A DNA stretch of 64,000 bases, taken from positions 9,362,001 through 9,426,000 of the forward strand of contig NZ_CP114413.1 of NCBI RefSeq assembly GCF_027270315.1, in the 5' to 3' direction. The notes below the pieces were generated by a model. That model was given only the letters and a program-made list of their open reading frames with translations, was not told the DNA's origin and did no database searches. This DNA is from Streptomyces cinnabarinus. GTDB taxonomy: Bacteria; Actinomycetota; Actinomycetes; Streptomycetales; Streptomycetaceae. The position numbers were made by a program, and so were the translations under genes. Below, in pieces: positions 26,515-34,576 of the stretch (its first letter is position 1; each line of letters starts with the position of its first letter).

Positions 26515-27072
26515 TCAGAGCTGGAACTCCGTGGGGGACAGCCCCAGGGCCGCGCATGCTTCCCGCAGGACCAACTGCTCGGCCTGCGAGAAGTGCCCGT
26601 CGGCCCCGGCGATGACCATGCCGGTCTGGACGACCGCCCGGGCCTCGGTCGGCTTCTTGGCGGCCTTGGCGATGTCCTGCAGCGCCTCGGCCTTGCCCTG
26701 CGCGAAGTTCCGGGTGAGCTGGCCGACATGCTTGTGGAAGCGCTCGCGCAGCTGCTCCGGGGGGAAGTTCTGGAGCACCTCGTTGCCGAGGATCATCGAC
26801 TCCATCTGCTGGATCTCGCTCGCGTCCACCTGGCCGTCGGCCGCCGCGACCAGCGCGCACATCGCCATGCTCGCGTCCCGGTAGGCACCGCTCTTCAGCT
26901 CGGTCTTGATCGAGCCGAGCTGGGTCTTGAGCAGACCCACGAGCTGCGCGCGGGAGCCACCGCGCGAGCCGCCGTGCGGGGCACCACTGTGCCCGCCGCG
27001 CGCGCCCTGCCCGCCCTGCGCCTGCTGCTGCAAGCTCTTGGCCTGGTCCTTGAGCCGGTCGAACAGTGCCAT
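26515..27072 (-). CDS. TerB-family tellurite-resistance-like protein
   Basis: 185 residues from ATG 27072 with GAGGTGA upstream. After a Gln/Gly/Arg-rich linker (to about residue 45), the TerB fold begins: LLKTQLGSIKTELKSGAYRD, AMCALVAAADGQVDASEIQQ and, in the second repeat, GMVIAGADGHFSQAEQLVLR. The two ADG motifs with following acidic residues are the TerB metal-binding pairs. TerB proteins work with TerD-type proteins in stress and phage responses. None is adjacent, so the precise role is open. Confidence 0.8.
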   Translation of the reverse strand: MALFDRLKDQAKSLQQQAQGGQGARGGHSGAPHGGSRGGSRAQLVGLLKTQLGSIKTELKSGAYRDASMAMCALVAAADGQVDASEIQQMESMILGNEVLQNFPPEQLRERFHKHVGQLTRNFAQGKAEALQDIAKAAKKPTEARAVVQTGMVIAGADGHFSQAEQLVLREACAALGLSPTEFQL

Positions 27073-27283
27073 CGATGTCACCTCGGTGCTCGAACTGTGT
27101 GATCTCTCCCCGTGAACGCCCCGCATCCGGCAAAGGTGCCACCACACCGGCGGCCGGGCGCCCGGCGGCATACGCGGCTGTCCATGCCAGGCGCCGCCGG
27201 ACTGGCTGCGCTTGCCTCCCCGCCGACCTCCCGGTCTTGGACCTGGAGGACTTCTACCCGGTACCTGCACCGTCACCCCGGTC

Positions 27284-27865
27284 TTACGCCAGCAGTGCGG
27301 CCGAGCACTCCTCGGTGAGGTCCTCGGCATACGGCGGCAGGGGCTCGCTGGCGCGCAGGTGACGACGGACCACGGACAACGGCAGGTCGACCAGGGCGAG
27401 GGCCACGCGCTCACGGCCTTGCTCGTCCGTGGCGCCGAGGGCCTCGGCGAGCGCCCCCAGGGAGGCGAATACCCGCTCGTTGCCCAGGTCGGCGCGCCGG
27501 ATGTGTTCCTCGGACCAGTTCGCACGGCCGAAGTCGGCGGCGCCGTAGAGGAGGAGTGCGGCCTCGTCCGGGTTGGCCCGGCTCCAGCCCACCACGTGCC
27601 GGGCGGCCGCGCGCGCCGCCTGGTGGGGGTCGCTCTGCCGGACGAGGACGGCGTGGTAGCCGTCCTGGAAGCGTTCCACGGTCCGCAGCCACACCTCCGC
27701 CAGGAGCGCCGTACGTCCGGCGAAGCGGTGGTAGACGGAGCCGCTGGGAGCGCCGACGGCGTGGGCGACCGCCGACATGGTGACAGCGGCCGGTCCGCCG
27801 GCGGCGGAGAGGCGGACGGCCGCGTCGAGGAGCTGGTCGGCGTCGAAGCGGGGTGGTCTCACCAT
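27284..27865 (-). CDS. TetR-family repressor
   Basis: 193 residues. N-terminal helix-turn-helix: FDADQLLDAAVRLSAAGGPA, AVTMSAVAHAVGAPSGSVYH, RFAGRTALLAEVW. The C-terminal ligand domain is helical and not assignable. It is transcribed divergently from an SRPBCC gene 63 bases away, with two copies of a CTCCA-N6-TGGAG palindrome in the gap, so it very likely represses itself and that gene. Confidence 0.85.
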   Translation of the reverse strand: MVRPPRFDADQLLDAAVRLSAAGGPAAVTMSAVAHAVGAPSGSVYHRFAGRTALLAEVWLRTVERFQDGYHAVLVRQSDPHQAARAAARHVVGWSRANPDEAALLLYGAADFGRANWSEEHIRRADLGNERVFASLGALAEALGATDEQGRERVALALVDLPLSVVRRHLRASEPLPPYAEDLTEECSAALLA

Positions 27866-27880
27866 GAATCAGAGAGTACT

Positions 27881-27918
27881 CTCCATTTAATTGGAGGGAA
27901 GTCTCCAATACGATGGAG
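27881..27918. promoter_or_regulatory. Paired operators for the TetR repressor
   Basis: CTCCATTTAATTGGAG at 27881-27896 and CTCCAATACGATGGAG at 27903-27918 share arms CTCCA...TGGAG. Their centres are 22 bp apart (about two helical turns), a typical layout for two TetR dimers on one face of the DNA. Confidence 0.65.
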
Positions 27919-27928
27919 GAGGAGCACC

Positions 27929-28435
27929 ATGGCCGTCTGCAACGTGCACGAGCGCCTGCTGGCCGCGGACGAGAGCGAGCTGGGAGCACTCATCGACACC
28001 CTGGCGAGCGGGGACCGCGACCTGCTGTGGCCGGGCCGAGACTGGTCGCCGATGGAATTTGACCGGCCACTGGGCCCCGGCGCAGTGGGCGGCCACGGGC
28101 CGGTGGGGTACACGGTGTCCGGGTACGTTCCCGGGCGCTGGATCCGCTTCGAGTTCACCCGGCCGCGGGGCTTCCACGGCTTCCACGAGCTGGCCGTGCT
28201 GCCAGCCGGCCCGGGGCATGCCCGGATCAACCACACCTTGACCATGTCCGCCAGGGGCCTGGCCCGGATCACCTGGCCGCTGGCGTTCCGCCCCCTGCAC
28301 GACGCCTGCCTGGAGGACGCCTTCGACCGGGCCGAACGGGCCTGCACGGGCACCGTCGCCCGCCCGGCCCGCTGGTCGCCGTACGTGCGCGTCCTGCAGG
28401 CCCTGGCCGCCCGCGCGATGCGGAAGAGGCTTTAG
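27929..28435 (+). CDS. SRPBCC/START-fold small protein
   Basis: 168 residues from ATG 27929, preceded by GGAGGAGGA. The sequence has the ligand-pocket strands expected of SRPBCC proteins (YTVSGYVPGRWIRFEFTRPR, FHELAVLPAGPGHARINHTL), a C-terminal long helix (LHDACLEDAFDRAERACTG) and a basic tail. Family members bind lipids or polyketide-like molecules. It is controlled by the divergent TetR gene, so an effector or detoxification role is plausible; the ligand is unknown. Confidence 0.65.
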   Translation: MAVCNVHERLLAADESELGALIDTLASGDRDLLWPGRDWSPMEFDRPLGPGAVGGHGPVGYTVSGYVPGRWIRFEFTRPRGFHGFHELAVLPAGPGHARINHTLTMSARGLARITWPLAFRPLHDACLEDAFDRAERACTGTVARPARWSPYVRVLQALAARAMRKRL

Positions 28436-28749
28436 CCGACGATCCGATCCCGGCGCGGGCTGGGCGCCCGTCATCCGGCGGGCCGAGCGTGGGCTCGACA
28501 AGGTCTGGCCCGCCACCCCGCGCCGTACCGGCAGGAGAACCTCGGCGACTTGTGCTGGAAGGGCGGCGGCTGGGGGCAGCTGGCGCGGTGGGCTCAGCAG
28601 GTGCGGGTTTCGCCATGTGATCGGTGAGCGGTTGTCTGCCGAGGTGCGTTCATGCGTGGCGTTGTGCCTGACGTCAGCCATCGACGCCCGGCCAAGGTGA
28701 GGGCAGACATGACGACGTCGACCTGACCTTCTCGGGCGCCGCTTTCACA
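28436..28749. other. Stretch without recognisable gene
   Basis: Short, biased frames only; nothing with a family signature. It runs into the IS630 remnant. Confidence 0.35.
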
Positions 28750-29203
28750 GGAGCCACACCGCGCAAGGGGCGGCCGCCCTACTCAAGCGGCACAGCTGGA
28801 GCTGCCAGGTCCCCGCCCGGCGGGCGGTCGAGCAGGACGAGAAGGTGGTGGCCTGCTGGGTGAAGGAGACGTGGCCGCAGGTGGAAGGCGGCCATCGACG
28901 CCTGGCTCGTCGTCGAGGACGAAACCGAATTTCTCGATGACACCGCCGAGCCCCCGCACCTGGTCCCGATGGCGGCCACACCCCTGTGGTCCGCGTGCGG
29001 GGCCACTCCCGCCGCCGCTTATTCGTGGCCGCCCTGGATTGCTTGCTCCAAGGCGGTGAGTCCTCGCGGCTGATGTACAGACCCTGCCCGGACGCCCGCC
29101 CCGATGGGCGCTAAAGCTGCTCCTGGAAGGACTATCGCGACCTGATCCAGACAGCCCACCAGCAGCTTGGCGGTCCGATTGTGCTGGTCTGGGACAACCT
29201 GAA
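28750..29203 (+). pseudogene. IS630-family transposase, 5' exon of an intron-split remnant
   Basis: Several frames carry one IS630 protein: ARRAVEQDEKVVACWVKETW, AIDAWLVVEDET (first catalytic Asp; a base shift lies near 28880), then pieces of the RTWSR..GHTPVVRVRGRSRRR strand, SSRLMYRPCPDARPDGR, and QQLGGPIVLVWDNLK up to 29203. Multiple shifts show the gene was already decaying. It is interrupted at the WDNLN motif by a group II intron and resumes at 31380. Confidence 0.6.
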
Positions 29204-31379
29204 GTGCGCCACGAGGCGTTACGGAATCGAGTGGAGGTGAAAGGACTCCACCGTCGGGCGGTCGCAGCCGCCCGGTGAAGCTGGGGGCAGTCGCCATGTG
29301 GGAACGCAGGTGGCGGCGGAAAGCAGCCCCGACAACGTACGGGACGGGTCGGCACTGTCAGACGGTCCGGGTCCGGCAAGCAGCGAGGAGAAGGTGTACG
29401 CGAGGAACCGCCGTCTGACGCCCCGTAAGTGTCCCGCTCGGCTCAAACCTGACGGATATGGGCCGGGTTGCAGCGCATGAACTGTCGCTCGTCTGGGTGG
29501 AGTTCAACTCCGAAGCCGGTTTTTAGGTCCGGTGGGGAGGCCATGCCGAAAGCCTGCGGCGTAGGCATGGCGAGGCTGTCGGGGTAGAGGTGGACACCTC
29601 CCTCCTTGATCGATTCTGTGGTGAACGTGGGAACCGCCTGCGGTCGCCCTTCCCGCCGGACAGCCAGTTCGGAGGCGGGCAGGTCCGTTGCCAACTGATG
29701 GCCGTTGGGCGGGGCGGAGGTCTCGTAGTAGTCCGAGCGCGCGAGAGGCGCGTACATGGCGAAGGAGACCAGCAAGTCAGCAGTGGACGTACTGGAAAAT
29801 CAGGAGGCTGTCGCCGGTGAATACCGACGAACTTGACTCTGTTCTGTTCGGAGCGGAGCGCAGGGTACTGAAGATCCAGGCCAAGCTGCACTGTTGGGCC
29901 CGTGATGACCCTCATCGCAGGTTCGATGATCTGTTCAACCTCGTTGCCGATCCCGCGTTCCTTCTGATCGCGTGGGACCGGGTGCGGGGCAACAAGGGAG
30001 CGCGCACGGCCGGAGTGGACGGGCGCACGGCCCGTTCCATCGAGGCCGGGCAGGGCGTCGTGGATTTCCTCGACGGGCTGCGGTCGCAAGTCAAGGACCG
30101 CAGTTTCTGCCCGCTGCCGGTGCGGGAACGGATGATCCCGAAAGCGGGCGGCAAATTGCGCCGCCTGGGGATCGCCACCATTGCCGACCGAGTGGTGCAG
30201 GCTTCCTTGAAGCTGGTGCTGGAGCCGATCTTCGAAGCGGATTTCTACCCGTGCTCCTACGGGTTCCGCCCGAATCGTCGTGCTCACGACGCCGTGGCTG
30301 AAGTGCGCTACTTCGCGTCCCGCTCCTACGAGTGGGTCGTCGAGGGCGACATCACGGCATGCTTCGACGAGATCTCCCATCCGGCCCTGATGGACCGGGT
30401 GCGGGAACGAATCGGAGACAAGCGCGTCCTGGCACTGGTGCAGGCGTTCCTCAAAGCAGGCATCCTCGGCGAGGACCGCATGCTGCGAGACAACAGTGCC
30501 GGAACCCCGCAGGGTTCGATCCTTTCGCCGCTGCTGAGCAACGTGGCCCTGACGGTCCTGGACGAGCACATCGCCCAAGGCCCCGGCGGACCCGCCTCAA
30601 GCCAGACGGAGAGGGCCAAGCGCCGTCGTCACCGCCTGCCCAACTACCGGCTCGTCCGCTACGCGGACGACTGGTGCTTGATGGTGTCGGGCACGAACGA
30701 CGACGCCGAAGCCCTCCGGGAAGAGATCGCAGACGTCCTGTCCGGGATGGGCCTGCGCCTGTCACCGGAGAAGACCCTGATCACCCACATCGACAAGGGC
30801 CTCGATCTTCTCGGCTGGCGCATCCAGCGCCACCGAAAGCGAGGCAGCAACCGGCAGTACATCTACACCTATCCATCCGGGAAGGCCGTCAAGGCCATGA
30901 CCGGCAAGGTCAGGACGATGTGCCGGAGAACGGACACGAGCCAGCCGCTCGACGCCCTGCTGCGTCAGCTCAACCCGGCGCTCAAGGGCTGGTGCGTCTA
31001 CTTCCGGCCCGGCGTGTCCAGCGCGACCTTCGCCTACCTGAGCTACTACACGTGGCGCCAGGTCGGGAGCTGGCTGCGCCGCAAACACCGCCGGTCCACC
31101 TGGAAAGACCTCCGCCGCCGCTACTGCGACGTCGGATGGTGGCCGGCCTCGGAGGAAAGGCCGCTGTTCAACCCCGCGAAGGTAACCACCACGCGTTACC
31201 GCTACCGGGGAACAGTCATCCCGACTCCATGGCCCGGCCTGGAATGAGGACAACACACGTGCTCTGAACAGGACTTGTGGAGCGCCCGGTGCTCGGAAAC
31301 GGGCACGCCGGGTGCGGGAAGCGGTCTGGGGAAACGGGTCGGTCGACAAGACCGGAACCGCGCCCCGGATCGACTTCAC
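29204..31379 (+). mobile_element. Group II intron inserted in IS630
   Basis: 2176 bases. The 5' end is GTGCGCCACGAGG, a GUGYG-type start directly after the exon bases GACAACCTGAA. The 3' part has a domain-V-like hairpin at about 31277-31318: a GCGCCCGG stem pairing with CCGGGTGC around a GAAA tetraloop region. A domain-VI-like hairpin follows, and the intron ends ...CTTCAC (AY rule). Removing 29204-31379 restores the IS630 frame as VWDNLNTRLTAGMRRY. The structured 5' RNA (29204-29816) precedes the maturase gene. Exact ends are inferred from reading-frame repair. Confidence 0.75.
29817..31247 (+). CDS. ltrA: Group II intron reverse transcriptase/maturase
   Basis: 476 residues from GTG 29817 with AGGAGG nine bases upstream; earlier in-frame codons read through structured intron RNA. 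Reverse-transcriptase blocks: RGNKGARTAGVDG, MIPKAGGKLRRLGIATIADR, FYPCSYGFRPNRRAHDAV, a GDITACFDEISHPALM block with the first catalytic Asp, NSAGTPQGSILSPLLSNVAL, and the active-site YADD at 282-285 (LVRYADDWCLM). Then the X/maturase domain (LNPALKGWCVYFRPG, TWRQVGSWLRRKHR). No HNH endonuclease is visible. The catalytic residues are intact, so the protein may be functional in splicing and retrohoming. Confidence 0.9.
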   Translation: MNTDELDSVLFGAERRVLKIQAKLHCWARDDPHRRFDDLFNLVADPAFLLIAWDRVRGNKGARTAGVDGRTARSIEAGQGVVDFLDGLRSQVKDRSFCPLPVRERMIPKAGGKLRRLGIATIADRVVQASLKLVLEPIFEADFYPCSYGFRPNRRAHDAVAEVRYFASRSYEWVVEGDITACFDEISHPALMDRVRERIGDKRVLALVQAFLKAGILGEDRMLRDNSAGTPQGSILSPLLSNVALTVLDEHIAQGPGGPASSQTERAKRRRHRLPNYRLVRYADDWCLMVSGTNDDAEALREEIADVLSGMGLRLSPEKTLITHIDKGLDLLGWRIQRHRKRGSNRQYIYTYPSGKAVKAMTGKVRTMCRRTDTSQPLDALLRQLNPALKGWCVYFRPGVSSATFAYLSYYTWRQVGSWLRRKHRRSTWKDLRRRYCDVGWWPASEERPLFNPAKVTTTRYRYRGTVIPTPWPGLE

Positions 31380-31651
31380 CACCCGCCTCACCGCTGGCAT
31401 GCGCCGCTACAACGCCGACCGAGACTGGCTCACTGTCGTCCAACTGCAGCCCTATGCACCCGACCTCAACCCGGTCGACGGCATCTCGTCCGTCCTGCGG
31501 CACGCACCACCGTGGCCAGTCGTGCCTTGCCGACTCCGATGACTTGATCACTGCCGTCCGATGCGGCCTCCGTCAGCTCCAGTACCGCCACGACGTCCTC
31601 GCCAACCACCGCACCGGCACCGGCACCGGCCTCCGACGCCAGCCACCATGA
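31380..31651 (+). pseudogene. IS630-family transposase, 3' exon
   Basis: Continues the transposase after the intron: TRLTAGMRRYNADRDWLTVV then QLQPYAPDLNPVDGISSVLR, where IS630 has the second catalytic Asp and a Glu (LNPVEG; here Asp replaces Glu). A base shift near 31505-31530 moves the end to DSDDLITAVRCGLRQLQYRH and a stop at 31651. Confidence 0.65.
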
Positions 31652-31953
31652 CGGCATCACGCATTCAAGGTCGAGCAGCCAGGGCGGGCTCCGATAGTTC
31701 GCTGGGCGAACTTGTCGACGGCGGCGATAACCATGGCGGGGCGAGGCGGTAGAGCAGGCACAGTCGGCGCTCCTCCGGCTCCTCGGAGACCTCCGGCGGG
31801 CCAGGGCCCAGCGGGTCGTCGATCGGCAGGAAGACGGCCGCCCGGTCGTCGGGGAACGCGGCCGCTCGATCCTTGAAGTACCGCCGGACCTGTCGCTTCG
31901 ACTGCGGCGCACGTCCGTGGTGCGATGGAAGTGGGGGCGGAAGGAGAGCGACC
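31652..31953. other. Stretch without recognisable gene
   Basis: No family-like frame. It separates the IS630 end from the GNAT gene, whose promoter should lie here. Confidence 0.35.
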
Positions 31954-32934
31954 ATGCCCGCAGCGACCCGAACGAGTGTCACCGCCTCGGTGTCGGTCCG
32001 CCCGCTGGTTGAGCCGGACCTGGATCGGGCCGACGAGATCTTCAGGGTTGCCTTCGGGACCTTCCTCGGGGTCCCTGAGCCGGAGAAATTCTTCGGGACC
32101 GCCGACTATGTCCGCACCCGCTGGGCGGCAGATCCACACGCGGCCTTCGCAGCGACCGTCGAGGGCGAGGTCGTCGGATCCAACTTTGCCGGCAACTGGG
32201 GCAGCGTCGGGTTCTTCGGCCCGCTGACCGTACGTCCGGATCTGTGGGACCAGGGCATCGGCAGGCGCCTCATGGAACCGGTCATGGCCTGCTTCGACAC
32301 CTGGGAGAACCGCCACCTCGGCCTGTTCACCTTCTCGCACAGTCCAAAACACCTTGAGCTCTACCGCCGGTACGGTTTCTGGCCCCGATTCCTTACCGCC
32401 ATTATGAAGAAACAGGTTGCCGTCAGTGTCGCAGTCCCCGGCCGAGTGCTGTACAGCGAGCTCACCGCCGCTGAGCGGCCCGACGCACTGACTCTTAGTC
32501 GCGCACTGACGGGGGCCGTGTACGCGGGCCTGAGCTTGGAGCGCGAGATCGTGGCCACTCAGGCGCAGCGGATTGGTGACACCATCCTCCTCGAGGGCGC
32601 CGACTCCGACTCCGGCCTCGACGGTCTGGCTGTCTGCCACTGCGGAGCGGGGTCGGAGGCCGGTGAGGACGTGTGCTTCGTCAAATTCGGCGCCGTACGC
32701 CCTGGCCCGGACGCCGCGGACCGGTTCGAACGACTGCTGAATGCGTGCGAGCAGCTGGCCACCGAGAAGGGGCTGGGGCAACTGGACGCCGGAATCAGCC
32801 TGGCCCGCCAGGATGCCTACCGGCGCATGGTCGACCGCGGTTTCCGTACCTGGCTGCAAGGCGTGACCATGCACAAGCCCAACGAACCTGGCTACAGCCA
32901 CCCGGACGCCTATGTGATCGACGACTGGCGCTGA
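31954..32934 (+). CDS. Two-domain GNAT acetyltransferase
   Basis: 326 residues from ATG 31954, with GGAAGGAGAG ahead. The N-terminal GNAT domain has VRPLVEPDLDRADEIFRVAF, GEVVGSNFAGNWGSVGFFGP and the acetyl-CoA loop in LTVRPDLWDQGIGRRLMEPV (Q-G-I-G-R-R). HLELYRRYGFWPRFLTAIMK closes it. The second half (about 165-326) is a degenerate repeat of the fold (GLDGLAVCHCG, VCFVKFGAVRPG, RRMVDRGFRTWLQGVTMH). The substrate is unknown. Stand-alone gene. Confidence 0.8.
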   Translation: MPAATRTSVTASVSVRPLVEPDLDRADEIFRVAFGTFLGVPEPEKFFGTADYVRTRWAADPHAAFAATVEGEVVGSNFAGNWGSVGFFGPLTVRPDLWDQGIGRRLMEPVMACFDTWENRHLGLFTFSHSPKHLELYRRYGFWPRFLTAIMKKQVAVSVAVPGRVLYSELTAAERPDALTLSRALTGAVYAGLSLEREIVATQAQRIGDTILLEGADSDSGLDGLAVCHCGAGSEAGEDVCFVKFGAVRPGPDAADRFERLLNACEQLATEKGLGQLDAGISLARQDAYRRMVDRGFRTWLQGVTMHKPNEPGYSHPDAYVIDDWR

Positions 32935-33181
32935 GTCCACCGCCATACTCGGCTTCGGGGAAGACCCGATGCCGTCAGGAGACCACTGACACCAGGACTT
33001 CACGCTGGACGACCTGCCGCTGACCACCCGTCACCGTTCCTACTGACCACGTCGGGACACCGCAGGGATCACGAGACGTCAGCGCCTACGACACCACGCT
33101 TTGAAGGTCGGTAAGGGTGCGGTCCGCAGGTTGGCTGGAACCCGGGCTCCGCTGCCCAAACCCCTGGTTCCGCGACCGTTC

Positions 33182-33622
33182 CTAGTTGCCCGTCCCCTGA
33201 ACAAGATCTTCGAATCCCGAGCCCGAGCAGTAGATGACCGCCCGCGCCTCAGCGTCCGCGTTGCGGTCTATGACCGCCTTTTCGGTGTCATCGAAGATGT
33301 GGCTGGAGGCATGGTCAAGGTTCTCCCGATCGAGGACCTGGGCCGCATCAATTGCCTCGGATCCAGCTTCTTCGGCCCGGTCATACTCCGGCCATTCGAT
33401 CTTTTGCCAATCGCTCGCGTCGACACCGCCCGCGCTCGACACCATGGTGTCTCTGGCGCTCTGCCAGGCCGCTAGCTTGACGCAGTAGTCCCGCTGCCAG
33501 GCCGAAGCCTGTGCTGGGTCGTATGAGGAGCAACCGGTCACCAGCGTTGACGCGGCGAGGACGGGAATCGCCGCGGCCATCCTCCGGAGCGCCTTCCTGC
33601 GACCGATGCTGCCCCACCACAT
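33182..33622 (-). CDS. Small lipoprotein
   Basis: 146 residues from ATG 33622. Basic n-region MWWGSIGRRKALRRM, hydrophobic AAAIPVLAASTLVTG and a lipobox Cys (LVTGC), so a lipid-anchored extracellular protein. The mature domain is small and helical (WQRDYCVKLAAWQSARDTMV; YDRAEEAGSEAIDAAQVLD) and ends VIYCSGSGFEDLVQG, with two Cys that may pair. Family unknown. Confidence 0.65.
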   Translation of the reverse strand: MWWGSIGRRKALRRMAAAIPVLAASTLVTGCSSYDPAQASAWQRDYCVKLAAWQSARDTMVSSAGGVDASDWQKIEWPEYDRAEEAGSEAIDAAQVLDRENLDHASSHIFDDTEKAVIDRNADAEARAVIYCSGSGFEDLVQGTGN

Positions 33623-34045
33623 GAAGCGACTCCTCCCCAGATCAACGGCTGATAGTAGAACACCGAAGGAACGCAGCGTCGCCGATCCGTCTTGCCGCGC
33701 CTGCCGCCTGAGATCACGTTCCTGGTGATCGGCAGTCTGGTCCGTGACGAGTGACTGACGGGAAGCCAAGGCTCACGACCTTCGTGCGCCGGTTCACCTG
33801 GGCGTCAAGCTGACTGAGTCTGCCCTTCGCGTCGGCGAGGCTGATCTGCAGTTCCTCGACCTCGCCCAGTCAGCCTTCCCGTGCGGCCTCGTCGATCTGG
33901 GCTGTCGGCGTACGCGCCTATGTGTCTCTGGCAAGATTTTCGTAGCCGAAGATCGTCTTTAGTCAGCAGTCTCAGCATGGCCTGGTAGAGCTACGGCACG
34001 ACAGAGACTGTGCCGACACCAGCCTCACAAGGGAGCGGGCCAGCC
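33623..34045. other. Stretch without recognisable gene
   Basis: No supported reading frame. It contains the promoter regions of the lipoprotein (minus) and the DUF2283 gene (plus). Confidence 0.35.
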
Positions 34046-34291
34046 GTGACGGAACTCAGAGTCACTTACGACAAGACTGCGAACGCAGCGTACGTCTACC
34101 TCACCGATCCGCAGGTTCGCACCAAGTCCTCGCGTATGTACCCCTGCGAGCCGGTGGAGGTCGGCGGCATGATCAACCTTGACTTCGACGAACAAGGACG
34201 TCTCATCGGCATCGAGGTACTGGATGCCAGTTCCAAGCTGCCCGAGTATCTGCTCGAGTCATCTGAGCGTCTGGACGCCGACGGTGCATGA
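34046..34291 (+). CDS. DUF2283 family protein
   Basis: 81 residues from GTG 34046; a GTG at 34010 would add twelve weak residues. LRVTYDKTANAAYVYLTDPQ and MINLDFDEQGRLIGIEVLDA, followed by SSKLPEYLL, are the signature of DUF2283, a small beta-sheet family found widely and sometimes near toxin-antitoxin genes. No partner is evident here. Confidence 0.75.
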   Translation: MTELRVTYDKTANAAYVYLTDPQVRTKSSRMYPCEPVEVGGMINLDFDEQGRLIGIEVLDASSKLPEYLLESSERLDADGA

Positions 34292-34576
34292 AGCGGTTGA
34301 GTAGCCCCTCGCCTCGCGCTGTATCTGGTTGGAGTCGCCTCAGTGTGCATGGCGGCGCCGTAGGCGAGCCATCAGTACGACTCGGTGGCGGAGGTGCATT
34401 ACGGCCAGGAGGGCCCAGGGGGCTGGGTATGGCTCTCCGTGTCCTACCCGATCCCCTTCGGGGACTTGGCCGGCAGGGCGCCGGAGGCTGCCGTGCCATG
34501 CGCCCGCGGTCCTGGGACGTCCTTGTCCTGACGTGCGTGGCGCGGGATTGGTTTGTCGGGGTCGGCGGATGTCGTC

